Of a DNA stretch of 64,000 nt, positions 43,363 to 53,525 are shown piece after piece. The DNA comes from Sthenelais limicola (Eukaryota; Annelida; Polychaeta; Phyllodocida; Sigalionidae): contig OW804094.1 of the NCBI GenBank assembly GCA_942159475.1, positions 24,040,366 to 24,104,365 of the forward strand, given 5' to 3'. How positions within the stretch are numbered: position 1 is the stretch's first letter; every line of letters starts with the position of its first letter. A program made the translations under genes and the position numbers. The notes beneath the pieces are model-generated. The model did no database searches and was not told where the DNA came from. It worked only from the letters and a program-made list of their open reading frames with translations.

Positions 43363-43865
43363 TGTTATAGGATAGAACACAGGGTTATGCTTCCCTGCTA
43401 TGTATTTCTCTTTATAGCTAACAAAAGGTAAATCGCCTGGCGATTCGCTCATGCTGACAAATCGTCTGATAGTGTTTCCTTAAAAGTAATATCATGATGG
43501 CGAAAGACGAAAGACGAATGGCGAATGACGATTGGCGAATGGCGATAGACGAGAGACGATCCGCTTACTCTTGTACTATATAAACCCCTGTTTGTTGACG
43601 ATTCACACAATAAACCTGAGACCCGAGCTGTAAAGACCTCTTTGACTCCATTCCTCGTGTACGCGAAGCAGTGCTGAACTATCACTCAAATATCACCTAG
43701 CTCTGAGATTAGCAAGTAACTAGAAGACGAGATCAGCTTAGTTCAGTAACTTTATTATGGCTTACGAGACGAATTCACTTGATCACCTGTGGGATGAGAC
43801 CCTGGAAGACCAGGCCCACCGACTCATCGAACAAGGGCATAACATGGGAAAGGAAAACCGTAACA
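43363..43865 (+). repeat. 3' LTR (503 bp)
   Basis: Reads the same as the 5' LTR by eye over its whole length, followed by the ATAT duplication. Confidence 0.95.
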
Positions 43866-43963
43866 ATATATATACTTCTAATTATGTACTGAACAGATCT
43901 ATCAGAAAAACATGTTCTCTTCGTTTCCAAGTCAATTCATCTAGGAATTCAGCCCTAAGCTAA
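43757..43963 (+). other. Orphan gag start running into flanking DNA
   Basis: The 3' LTR repeats the gag start codon and 36 codons. The frame then continues 32 codons into host sequence and stops. If the 3' LTR promoter is active it could make this chimeric peptide. This is a by-product of the LTR layout, not a gene. Confidence 0.6.
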
Positions 43964-44405
43964 GGAAAAAATCACTAAAGAAAGGAGAGACAAGGAAAGG
44001 GAAATAAAAGGAAACGATGTAAAATTAATATCCTATTCAAAGCCTGTAGAAGTTTGACTGCCAAATAAACCAATGGCAAATGAATAAAACAGTATCCAAT
44101 AGGAAATCGAAAAGCAAAACCAGTGCTCTAAGCCAGGAATCATACAAAATCTTCCAGATAAATTGTTCCTATTGATCTGTAGGGACCTATGCAGAAAACA
44201 ATGGCAGACCCGATGATTGCCAAATGGATAAAATCACAAAAAGATGTGAAAGAGAAAGCAGTTGATTTCCCATATGACTTGTGTGGTGGGTCCAACAGGT
44301 AGGAATGATTGAAGGGTAGCAGATGATGATATTCCCAGAGTTATAACTTCCAACAACCTCCCTCTAGTAGGGTGGTATCGGTATCAATGGGCCAGAGGTA
44401 AAGCA
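43870..44405. other. Unassigned DNA
   Basis: No feature recognised. Confidence 0.45.
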
Positions 44406-44421
44406 ATAGGGGAGTTGCATA

Positions 44422-45140
44422 TGTGATGTGTTTCAGGAAAATGAGTCACAAGTCGCAAAATTAATATTTTTCCAAGTGTTTTTTTCACAAGATCTCTTCA
44501 TTGTAATGTTCTGATTTTTAGGGAGTTTTGCACTTTTAGTCATTTACATGTATGCACCATTTCTCTGGACATTATATCAAATATATCGTTGCATTTTGAA
44601 GGCCTTTGTGTGGAGTATATTTAGTTACTTTTTTTACTTTTTTTTAGAAACGTTTATTAATCGATACACAAAATAATATGACAATTTACAATCTATTCTT
44701 GCAGAGTACAATGACATGTGTATAATTGGTAGGAAAGGAGCCTCAGTTGTAACCATTTGAATGGTTAAATCTGGTTGAGTGGCTATTACCTTTGGGTTCT
44801 ATAAACTGTGACTTGTTTATGCATGTAACAACACAAATAGAAAGAGACTCGCTAAAAGAAGAAACTAGGAGAGAACTACAATGATAGGATGAGGGGTGAG
44901 AGATAGGAGGATATTTACGGTTTTAAGAGAAACTTTACTGGTAATTACCCATCCAGAAACATTGCAAACCTTTTTTTTCAAAAATAAAAATATCAAGCTT
45001 AAAATATAGAAATACTTATTAGGTGTCCTAGTGTTTAGTATCATTCGAATCACCTTGATCTCCCCTTTTTTAAAATATGATGATATCTCACAATCCATAT
45101 TTTGCGGCTTATGACTCATTTTCCTAAAACGGATCACACT
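44422..45140 (+). mobile_element. M2 MITE inside M3, TA duplication
   Basis: TGTGATGTGTTTCAGG to CTAAAACGGATCACACT, with TA at 44420-44421 and 45141-45142. It is itself split by the insert below. Confidence 0.88.
44632..44931 (-). mobile_element. Retroposon inside M2
   Basis: 300 bp between two ACTTT copies (44627-44631, 44932-44936). The minus strand shows AATAAA (44653-44658) and an A-rich end, so it was copied in the minus direction. No coding frame recognised. Confidence 0.7.
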
Positions 45141-45416
45141 TATGCCACTGTACTTGTCTGTTACAGTGCATCCTTGGGTATAGACGGATAAAATCTAACG
45201 CCCAAATAGTTTGCAACATTTTTATAAAGAATTGCAAGATTTTTTTCTCCAATACCTTAGTTGTTATAAATGATCTATGTTAACCAAATGCATGATGGGA
45301 AATATGGAGGCTTGTGCTATGGAACCATTTATAACACATGGGTATTGAAATTAGAGTATTGATAAATATTCCATGCAGAACATGGCATGTTTTCTATAGA
45401 TTTCTTTGTACCATTA

Positions 45417-45852
45417 AGGTGTTTCCACTGGATCTCTTGTATATGTGCTCATGGCTCGCTCTTGCTGCACTTGTTTATAGTGCGCTTATCATTCACTCTT
45501 CATCGTCTAATATTTTTAGCGCAATACAAGCGCAGAGTGATTCTACCGGTGCACTTGTTTCCTATATGAAATCAATGGTAAATCTCTTGGTACGCTCTAA
45601 CTGCGCTCTTGGACCGCTACTTAAACAGGCATAAAAAGCACCATGTAGTTGTGCTCATATCAAACACAACAGATATGAGCGCAACGTCAAAAAGAAGCGC
45701 AAATAGTGGTTTTTAAGAGCGTATAGAAAGTGGTGTAACCAATTCTATTGCACCGCTCTGATTTCGCTCTAAGTTCGCTTGTTAGGTGCTCTGGGAATTA
45801 CAAAGAGCGGGCCATGAGCGGAGCAAAAGAGCGAGCCAGTGGAATCATATCC
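45417..45852 (+). mobile_element. G-element D inside M3, TTA duplication
   Basis: AGGTGTTTCCACTGG to CCAGTGGAATCATATCC. TTA is at 45414-45416 and 45853-45855. Uninterrupted M3 copies read ACCATTAGTCCC, proving the duplication. Confidence 0.92.
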
Positions 45853-45865
45853 TTAGTCCCATAAT

Positions 45866-46099
45866 CTCGCATATAAAGCGTTCGTGCCACATTGACGTGC
45901 TATTCAAACTACCCCAGTAAGGTGGAATACCTGGGAGGAGCAGACCTTTCTGCTATGTGCCTAATTACCTATGCTCTGTATTATGAATCTAGTTGTCACT
46001 GTTTATGTTGTATGCTCATGATTATTCCCACAGAGACGGTTGGAAGAGCTGCTTATAGCACAAACTGTAAACCTATTTCTTAGAAAATAAAAGTTATAT
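45866..46099 (+). mobile_element. 234-bp insert in M3 with ATAAT duplication
   Basis: ATAAT occurs at 45861-45865 and 46100-46104. The insert ends AGAAAATAAAAGTTATAT. Inside, ATTATTCCCACAG looks like a splice acceptor, followed by a short frame with a stop. It may be a retroposed mRNA end. Confidence 0.6.
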
Positions 46100-46269
46100 A
46101 TAATTCCCTGGGATTCAAAATAGCGGTTTTGCAAATCCCCTATAGGTGGTCTTATAAGGCCTGGCTTGGCTCAAAGGGTAGGCATAGCAAAAATAACAGC
46201 AAAAATGTGATAGGAAGGTCTTGTATAGATAAAGTGGTTATGGCAGGTAGCATATGTGACACTGTTTTC

Positions 46270-46491
46270 AGAAAATGTACAATTGGCAGCTCTACACATT
46301 TAGAAATTTCTGCAAAATTGGGCTGCAATTTGGTCAATACTAGGTAAATCCGAGTGTATACAGCATTGCATTGAATATAGCAATCTGCTTGGTTAGGTTG
46401 AACTGTATTTTCATCTTTATTTCTGTCTGAAATTTGGGTTATTTGAGAAGATTAGCTAAGTTGAATTGTACATTTTTTAAAAATCTGACCC
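46270..46491 (+). mobile_element. M1 MITE with unusual 19-bp flanking repeats
   Basis: Right end is TTTAAAAATCTGACCC. The left terminal bases are replaced. CATATGTGACACTGTTTTC precedes (46251-46269) and follows (46491-46509) the element exactly. Confidence 0.85.
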
Positions 46492-46509
46492 ATATGTGAC
46501 ACTGTTTTC

Positions 46510-46959
46510 CCTGATGTCAAAAGGCATTTGTGCCATGGGCGATAATGTAGTAAAACCGAGTACTGGCTGTAACAATGTAAGTGTTCTGGCGTTGCTGTGC
46601 TATACTTACTAAGTCAATATATAAATTAATACTCTTACTAAGTCTATATTTTTTTTATCATTCATTTATTAAGTAGCTCTAGACATAGAACTCTTTTAGT
46701 CACTCAAACCTTATTGCAAAACACGGTAATTGCCGGAAGAAATGGGTCAATTCATCAGATTTTCCTCATTATAAGGTATATCGACCAGTTTGTCTTCCTG
46801 ATAAGCAAAATATTTGTGTACATCTTTAAAGACAAAAAACCTCTTATGTTATATTATCTTATGTTATGTTATGTTATGTTATCTTATGTCATCTTAGCTT
46901 ATAGCTTGCGTGTGTCACAAGCGTTCCTAGTATTTTCGATCATCATCAGATATATAAGT
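46510..46959. other. Unassigned DNA with (TTATG)n
   Basis: A TTATGTTATGTTATGTTATC array lies at about 46843-46900. No gene. Confidence 0.5.
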
Positions 46960-47180
46960 AGCATTTTGAGATATCATCATATTTAAAAAGATGAGATCAA
47001 CCGGATTCCAATGCAAGTAAACATTACAACATCTAATAAACATTTCTATATTTTAAGTTTGATATTTGTATTTCTGAGAAACAAAGGTTGCAATATTTCT
47101 GGGTAGATATTTACTAGTGAAGTAGCACACATGAACACTGTAGGATGATCTTAGAAATACATGTATTTATTCAATACACC
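46960..47180 (-). mobile_element. M2 MITE, both ends missing
   Basis: GCATTTTGAGATATCATCAT through TTCTGGGTAGATATTTAC is recognisable M2 body. Confidence 0.75.
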
Positions 47181-47239
47181 GTCTTCAAATTTGGTTTCAA
47201 GTGTATCTTCACCATCCATATAATATACGGCTAGAGCGA

Positions 47240-47520
47240 TTTCTAGGAAAGGAGGTAGAAATCCATATAAGGAATAGTGAAGAAGAGGTTGTAGGAATAG
47301 GAGAGGGGGAGGAAAAAAAGAGGGCGGAGGAAAGAGAGGAGGGAGAGGATGTAGGGGAAGGGAGAGAGGGGGGGATAGAAAGCGGGGAGGGGGAGCATGA
47401 AGAAGAGGGGAGGGATAGGGGGGGAATTAGAGATGGGGTTGGGAGAAAAAAACAGGTATGAAAGTCAGAAAAAGGCAGAGGGAAAAGAGGGAGAGGGGGA
47501 TGTATGGGGAGAGAATGGGA
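47240..47520 (+). repeat. Purine-rich tract (~280 bp)
   Basis: Dominated by GAGGGGGAGG / GGAGAGAGGG sequence with few pyrimidines. It produces spurious long open frames on both strands (86 and 144 codons). Confidence 0.85.
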
Positions 47521-47529
47521 CCGTCCGGA

Positions 47530-48112
47530 GGACAGGTACTTTGCTAGTACATTTATGAATGTGTAACGGGGGTTGTATTCACCCAAACCATGCTTCCTCT
47601 CAAGACAAAGTTTGGAAATAATATTATTACTTCTATTTTTCATGCATTAGTTCCTTGAATTGACGACTGCAGCACTGTTGACAACGCTGGCATTTACCTT
47701 TAACACTACATCACATCCGATTTACAAGTGATAACTTGCGTTAATACAAATATATGAATTCGAAATAGAATTGTGTAGGCCTACATGCATGTTAAGAACT
47801 AGTAATTTGACCCATAAACCCATAACCTAGTTTTGTATTTGTCACATTTTAGCTAGCTCTCGTTCGAGGGCATGTTAACAAAAGGATGCAATTTTACTTA
47901 TGAATGGCGTCATCAATTTATACTTAATGCATTATTATAAAAGTAGTGCCTTTGACAAAACATAGATGCCGGAAGCTTTTACATTTATGCGCATGCGTAG
48001 GGCCTATATTTATAGGTTTTGGTAAGTGGCACTGGAACCTATTATCTGTGGATAAGGGTGGCTTAATGGGTTCTACATCATGCTTTAACACTATGAGGGC
48101 GTGCGGCTGCAG
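47530..48112. other. Unassigned DNA
   Basis: No repeat or gene recognised. Confidence 0.45.
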
Positions 48113-48144
48113 TGGAAAATGTACAATGGACCGCTCTGCGCATT
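48113..48144 (+). mobile_element. M1 left-end fragment
   Basis: GAAAATGTACAATGGACCGC, then CTCTGCGCATTT, cut by the next copy. Confidence 0.6.
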
Positions 48145-48382
48145 TGGGTCAGATTTTCAGAAAATGTACAATTCTACATTAACAATCCTCTCAAATAAGC
48201 CAGATTTCTGACGAAAATAAAGTTCAAAAATACAGTTTAACCTAATTAAACAGATTGCTAGAATCAATGCAATGCTGAATATACACGAATTTAACTTGTA
48301 TTGACCAAATTGCAGCCTAATTTAGCAAGATTTACTAAATGTGTAGAGCTGCCAACTGTACATTTTCAGAAAATCTGAACCA
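48145..48382 (-). mobile_element. M1 MITE
   Basis: Ends are GGGTCAGATTTTCAG and CAGAAAATCTGAACC. Confidence 0.88.
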
Positions 48383-48395
48383 TTTAATAAATTAT

Positions 48396-48560
48396 GGGTC
48401 ATTCAATCTTCAGACACTGTACAATGGGCAGATGGAAAATTGTATGTTTGGTAATTGGGTCAAACAGTCCATTTGGTATTGTTGAACCATACTTTAAACC
48501 TGATTTTTGTCTTTGAATTTGAAGGGATGGCCAAATTGTACATTTTGTGGCGATTTTACC
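48396..48560 (+). mobile_element. M1b MITE, internally deleted
   Basis: GGGTCATTCAATCTTCAGAC at the left and TTTTGTGGCGATTTTACC at the right. 165 bp. Confidence 0.78.
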
Positions 48561-48564
48561 TTAT

Positions 48565-48799
48565 GGGTCAGATTGTCAAAAAATGTACAATTCACCTTCA
48601 CCAATCCTCTCAAATAACCAAAATTTTAGATGAAAACAAAGTTCAAAATACAGTTCAACCTAACCAAACAGATTGCTAGAATCAATGCAATACCGAATAT
48701 ACTCGAATTTACCTAATATTGACTAAATTGCAGCCTAATTTAGCAGAATTTGCTAAATGTACATAGCTGCCAATTGTAAATTTTCTGAAAATCCGACCC
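48565..48799 (-). mobile_element. M1 MITE with TTAT target duplication
   Basis: 235 bp, with TTAT on both flanks. It lies in a run of three M1 copies. Confidence 0.92.
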
Positions 48800-48824
48800 T
48801 TATAGTGAAGTAGCCTGCCAATGA

Positions 48825-49200
48825 TTTGATTTGATTTTTTATTTCCATAAGGATTACATCATTTCAATGCTATTCGCAGCTTAAGTTCCAGACATAAGAC
48901 TTCAGATCTTAACAAAACATAACACGTCTTATAGATTCAACTCTCCCCTTTCAGAATCTAAAATCATTTCATAAAATGTAGTCAGTTGAAGTCAAGTAAT
49001 AAGTGAAAACGATTTAATTTTTCTATGAAAACAACCAGAAGTTAAAAACTGTCAAATTACACACGTTGGTTATCCTGCATAATTATGCATTGCCACAACT
49101 GCATTCCTGCCCATAAAAAATTATGATTCTCAAGCCAATTCTCAGAGAATCGGCTTAGTGGACTAGGCCCTTTATACAGTGTAATCTTAAATAATTGAAT
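48825..49200 (-). mobile_element. Possible retroposon, minus strand
   Basis: The minus strand ends GGAAATAAAAAATCAAATCA and more TCAAA units, a LINE-type tail. Coding sequence is absent and the far boundary is unknown. Confidence 0.4.
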
Positions 49201-49424
49201 TAGAAAGAATCAGCTGACTTTCGCTGGATAACAAACCGTCTGGAACTAGGTGCTAATTTATGTATTTGTGACGTGATAGTAAACATCTTGTTGTTAGAAT
49301 AACAAATAACGAAAGTCGCAAGAAAATTATTGGTAGTTGACCTGTCTTTAAATAAATACTAGTAAATATAAAGTGTTAACCAAAAGAAAAAACAAAAAGC
49401 GATCTCAAACCTTGTGGTAATATA

Positions 49425-49566
49425 GCAAGAACAGCATAGTATCGCGTATGAGGGGGGCTATATTCTCTGAGTATGGCCGAAAACAACGAGGCCGTAGGCC
49501 TTGTTGTTTTTCGGCCATACAAGGAGAATATAGGCCTCCGAAGACACAATACTGTGCTATTCTTGC
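49425..49566. repeat. 142-bp hairpin (long palindrome)
   Basis: About 70-bp arms pair around the centre GTA (49494-49496). The innermost part is AACAACGAGGCC/GGCCTTGTTGTT, with TATTCTC/GAGAATA further out and GCAAGAA.AGCA at the ends. A few mismatches interrupt the arms. Confidence 0.9.
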
Positions 49567-49568
49567 TT

Positions 49569-49748
49569 TTATTCCATGATTCTTAACTTAAAACAACTTT
49601 ATTTGCTTTAATTTCATCAAACTGACTTGTCTGCATTGTCTTGAACGGTTGTGACGTCACTGTACAATACAGGGAGTTTATATTGTCCACCTTGTGAGCG
49701 GCAAGTATATCGATTATATTGTACGCTCAGGGCCAAATCATGGAATAA
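49569..49748. repeat. Second inverted pair beside the hairpin
   Basis: TTATTCCATGATT at 49569-49581 and its exact complement at 49736-49748 enclose 154 bp. The pair starts 2 bp after the hairpin. Confidence 0.7.
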
Positions 49749-50040
49749 AACTTTTTATTACGAGAATGTATCCGGTTAACTGTAACTGTAACACTTGAGT
49801 TGGATATTCAGACGACAGTAGGAAATATAAATATCGCTGACACCTAGTCATGACTGCAGTGATACCTGTATAGTGAGTATAAATACATACACAAAGACAA
49901 TGGTTCATATCGTGCAAAGGTAAACAAAAGATGCAGACACGAGAGAGGGCTCGATGTAAATGATGTAAATGATGTGTTATTGGCCCCAGTTGTAGTTCTT
50001 TGTTGAGAGATTGAATAAAGACCCGACGTTGGGAAAAAAA
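49749..50040. other. Unassigned DNA
   Basis: Nothing recognised. The 80-codon minus frame at 49844-50086 has no recognisable domain. Confidence 0.4.
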
Positions 50041-50360
50041 GATTAGAATGAATTATGGAAATAGGAATGGTCTTTGTGAAGGTCACAGCTCTTCCAAGCT
50101 CGCCCTTGATTTTGATTACTTAAATATATGGCTCTAAATAAAAGGCTCTCTCCTGTCTCTGATACTCAAACCCAAGGCCACCCGTATGTGATGGTGTGAC
50201 AAGAAACATTTCCTACTCACTACACTCTTAGAAAGATAAGGATCTCGCACTGTGTTGGAGTTTCAGGAACCCAGGATAATATGATTGCATGAGGAGGTGG
50301 TATGAACATGTTTTCCTCATCTTGAGGAGCATTTTCTTCATAGGCGCCAGAAAAATTTGT
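50041..50360 (+). repeat. Local duplication, unit 1
   Basis: GAATTATGGAAATAGGAATG through AGGCGCCAGAAAAAT. It carries CTCCTGTCTCTGATACTCAA and CTTGAGGAGCATTTTCTTCA. Confidence 0.85.
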
Positions 50361-50520
50361 AATTCATGTTTGCAATGAAAACGCAAATGGAGGAGTGTCA
50401 GATGTATTGCCACATTCTCTGGGAACTGTCGCAACAAATATAGGGCAATAACAAAATGTGTCGGCGCCGTTTTTCTCTCTAGTGGAGTCAGCCTATTATA
50501 CAGTGTAATGTTAAATTAAA

Positions 50521-50956
50521 TTAGTATGAATTATGGAAAGAGGAATGGTCTCTTTGAACCTTACGGCTCTTCCAAGCACCCCTTTGGTTTTGATTACTTA
50601 AGAAAGGTAGTAGGTAGTACTAACAAGCAGAGTGATACACCTTTCAGAGTTCAGTAAAATAACTTTCACATAATTATTGTCTTAGTTTTCGTTTTTTTTA
50701 AAGATTTGTGAAGACAAGTTGTACATTTTCAGATGACCTGACCAAAAGGCTCTCTCCTGTCTCTGCTACTCAAACCCAAGGCCACCCGTATGTGATGGTG
50801 TGACAAGAAACATTTCCTACTCACTACACTCTTAGAAAGATAAGGATCTCGCGCTGGAGTTTCAGGAAGCCAGGATAATATGATTGCATGAGGAGGTGGT
50901 ATGAACACGTTTTCCTCATCTTGAGGAGCATTTTCTTTATAGGCGCCAGAAAAATA
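50521..50956 (+). repeat. Local duplication, unit 2
   Basis: Same sequence as unit 1 with few changes. It is lengthened by about 115 bp of foreign sequence between GATTACTTAAG and AAAAGGCTCTC. Confidence 0.85.
50680..50743 (+). mobile_element. M1 right-end fragment
   Basis: GATTTGTGAAGACAAGTTG, then TACATTTTCAGATGACCTGACC, inside unit 2 only. Confidence 0.65.
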
Positions 50957-50987
50957 TGACTTCAAGTTCAACAGACAAGCAATATAT

Positions 50988-51195
50988 GGTCAGATTTTTT
51001 GAAAATTTACAATTCACCTTCACCAATCTTCTCAAATAACCTAAATTCAGACAAGAAAAAAGTTCAAAATACAGTTCAACCTAACCAAACAGATTGCTAG
51101 AATCAATGCAATGCCAAATACACTCGAATTTACCTAGTGTTCGCCAAATTGCAGCTTAATTTAGCAGAATTGACTTAATGTGTACAGCCGCCACT
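50988..51195 (-). mobile_element. M1 MITE, right end missing
   Basis: GGTCAGATTTTTTGAAAATT at the left. It stops at ATGTGTACAGCCGCCA. Confidence 0.85.
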
Positions 51196-51709
51196 GTAGA
51201 TAGGAGTGGTCATGAGGGGGAAAGAAGAGAAGCCCCTCCATGTCGGTCATTAATCCTTTAATAGTGAACATATAGGTAGAACTAACTGCAGTTCTGTCTG
51301 TGCAATCGTTCTTCACCGAGGTGAAGGCAGGAGGAGTCTCAAGGTGCGTAGGGCAGCGTAGCACCGAGGGATTCCTATGCCGGAAACGAGGCACAGACAG
51401 AACTAAGTTTAGTTCAAGATTGATTTGATCTCCTAGGAGTTTGATCATTTTCAAACTTATAGTATATTTCAAACTTATAGAATGAACCACTCAAGTATGG
51501 AAATACTTTGTTTACAGCATGACGTTTGCTCTGACATTGCATCAATGATGGCCTTCACGAAATGCGATGCATCATTGAAACTTGCATAAACCTTGACTAC
51601 TTTCAAAGTAACGAAAGAAAATATAGAAAGATAACTGTGTCATCTGTTTCTTCCCTAGGGAGGAATGAAACCTATTTCTTCCCACTTGCTCACATATAAC
51701 AAGCCTATA
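51196..51709. other. Unassigned DNA
   Basis: A 109-codon minus frame at 51161-51490 overlaps the M1 copy and has no recognisable domain. No gene is supported. Confidence 0.4.
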
Positions 51710-51710
51710 G

Positions 51711-52113
51711 CCGGCGCCACACTAGCCGAAAAAAGCCTTGCGATAGACTTTGCAACAGGCTTTCATGATAGGCCTGGCTATTGCAGAGGTCTATCGGGAA
51801 GGCCTGTTGCAAACGTTGCCACACTTCTGCAATAGAGCTTTGCAATTGATCGCAATAGCATAGTGACGTCCACGATGCCATGCTTATCGCCAACAAATAT
51901 TAAACATGTCTAATATTTCTGCGATAGACGGCAACGCATTTCTTATCATGTCAGGCATGTCAGGCCTGTCACAAAGGCTATTGCAGAGCCCGTTGCAAAG
52001 AGGCCCACACGTCTGTGATACACTGCACTCCAAGATCGAATACTTTCATTTCTATTTCAGAGGCCTGTTGCAAAGCCTATTGCGAGGCTTATCACGGCTA
52101 GTGTTCTCCCACC
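51711..52113 (+). mobile_element. Inverted-end element with TTGCAA/TATTGC words
   Basis: The ends CGCCACACTAGCC and GGCTAGTGTTCTCCC are inverted. The interior repeats AGGCCTGTTGCAAA, TATTGCAGAG and TTTGCAA in both directions, as the G-elements do with GAGCG. No transposase. The target duplication is unclear. Confidence 0.65.
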
Positions 52114-52339
52114 TTATACTAAGTCTATGGACACTCAGAAGAGAAATAAGTACCTTTCCCCCATGGTATGTTGTTACCATGTGTGTATGGCTTCAGGGCA
52201 GGAGGTAGAAAGTAAACTATCAGAGGAGAAACCCTTGATGGATGATTGTCACTTTGTGCCTTTCCTCAGGTCTTTAATGAAGTGACAGGGTGTTATCAGA
52301 AAAAGAACCAGTGTTCTAATCCCATGCTGTCAGCACTTA

Positions 52340-52757
52340 AATGTGATGTGTTCCAGGAAAAGAGTCACAAGTCGCAAAATTGATGTTTTTCAAAGTGGTT
52401 TTTCACAAAATCTCTTTATTGAAATCTTCTGATTTTTAGAGGGTTTAGCACTTCTAGTCACATAAATCCATGTATCAAATTTCAGAACATTGTATTAAAT
52501 GTACCCTTGCGTTTTGAAGGCCTTTGTGTGGAGTATATTTAGTTACTTTACTGGTACCCATCCATTACCCATGCAGAAACATTGCAAACTTTGTTTTCAA
52601 AAATACAAATATCAAACTTGAAATATAGAAATCCTTATTAGGTGTCCTAGTGTTTACTATCATTGTCATCAGCTTGATCTCCTCTTTTAGAATATGGTGA
52701 TATTTCAAAATCCATATTTTGCGACTTGTGACTCATTTTCCTAAAACGGATCACAAA
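52340..52757 (+). mobile_element. M2 MITE, full length
   Basis: Starts ATGTGATGTGTTCCAGG and ends CTAAAACGGATCACA. 418 bp. Confidence 0.93.
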
Positions 52758-52841
52758 TGACATTTTGTAAGTAGGTGGGTTAGGGCCCTGTTGCACAATG
52801 CCTGTTTATTCCACACTTGTTGCTCATGTTGCTCGTTGGAA

Positions 52842-53146
52842 TAGAGGGATCTGCATGTGGGTCAGATTTTCTGAAACTGTACAATTCAACTTCACCAATC
52901 CACCCAAATAACCCAAATTTCAGAGGAAAATAAAGTTAAAAATACAGTTCAAGCTAATTAACTAAACAGATTGCCAGAATCAATGCAATGCCAACTATAC
53001 TCGAATTATTTTATAGATCATTTACAGAAGCTTTGATAACAATTTTTGATAACAATTTTGCAACATACTTTATGTCAGATTTGAACTGGATCCATCCCAG
53101 CATGCACTGTAATAGACATGCGCAGTGAGACATGCAAATCCCCTAT
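52842..53146 (-). mobile_element. M3 MITE interrupted by M1
   Basis: The left stub is ATAGAGGGATCTGCATG. The right part is 53008-53146 (CATCCCAGCATGCACTG to CATGCAAATCCCCTAT). Much of the M3 middle is gone. Confidence 0.75.
52859..53007 (-). mobile_element. M1 MITE, truncated, inside M3
   Basis: GGGTCAGATTTTCTGAAACT at the left. It breaks off at CAACTATACTCGAATT. Confidence 0.82.
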
Positions 53147-53309
53147 TTCTAGGAAATGCCACTTGTTTGTTTGCCTGCAAACGTGAACCAGTTTCACAAC
53201 CTATTTGTAGATTTCCATTCATGGGGAGTTTAAAATGTAGGTCAAAATCATGTTGCACAATGGAGACTTATGACCTGCTCCAGGGTTATATTAAACCTGT
53301 TCTGTTCAA

Positions 53310-53525
53310 GGGTCAGGTTTTCAGAAAATGTACAATTCGCCTTCACCAATCCTCTCAAATAACCCCCATTTAAGACAGAAATAAGCTTCAACATGCAGTT
53401 TAACATGGCAATACAGATAATATAGATCAATGTGATCCCAAATATACTCAGATATACCCGGTATTCATCATTTCTCAGCCTGATTTAGCAGAATGCCAAT
53501 TGTACATTTTCTGAAAATCTGACCC
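53310..53525 (-). mobile_element. M1b MITE
   Basis: Ends are GGGTCAGGTTTTCAG and GAAAATCTGACCC. A roughly 20-bp deletion removes the AAATTTA..GTGTAGAGC segment. Confidence 0.88.

Larger units (their letters stand above)
40434..43865 (+). mobile_element. Internally deleted Ty3-like LTR retrotransposon
   Basis: 3432 bp, with two 503-bp LTRs that read identically by eye, TG...CA ends and an ATAT duplication on each side (40430-40433, 43866-43869). It has a primer site, gag, protease, an RNase H vestige and a polypurine tract, but no reverse transcriptase or integrase. Order and motifs fit the Ty3/gypsy group. It could move only with enzymes supplied by an intact relative. The matching LTRs indicate a recent insertion. 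Confidence 0.95.
44406..46143 (+). mobile_element. M3 MITE broken into four pieces by nested elements
   Basis: Pieces: 44406-44421 (ATAGGGGAGTTGCAT), 45141-45416 (GCCACTGTACTTGTC through TTTGTACCATTA), 45853-45865 (TTAGTCCCATAAT) and 46100-46143 (TCCCTGGGATTCAAAATAGC to CCCCTAT). Put together they give one M3 in the right order. Confidence 0.85.

Noticed and set aside
47209..47643. 144-codon minus-strand open frame
   Set aside because: It is produced by the purine-rich tract, with Pro/Ser runs on the complement and no domain.
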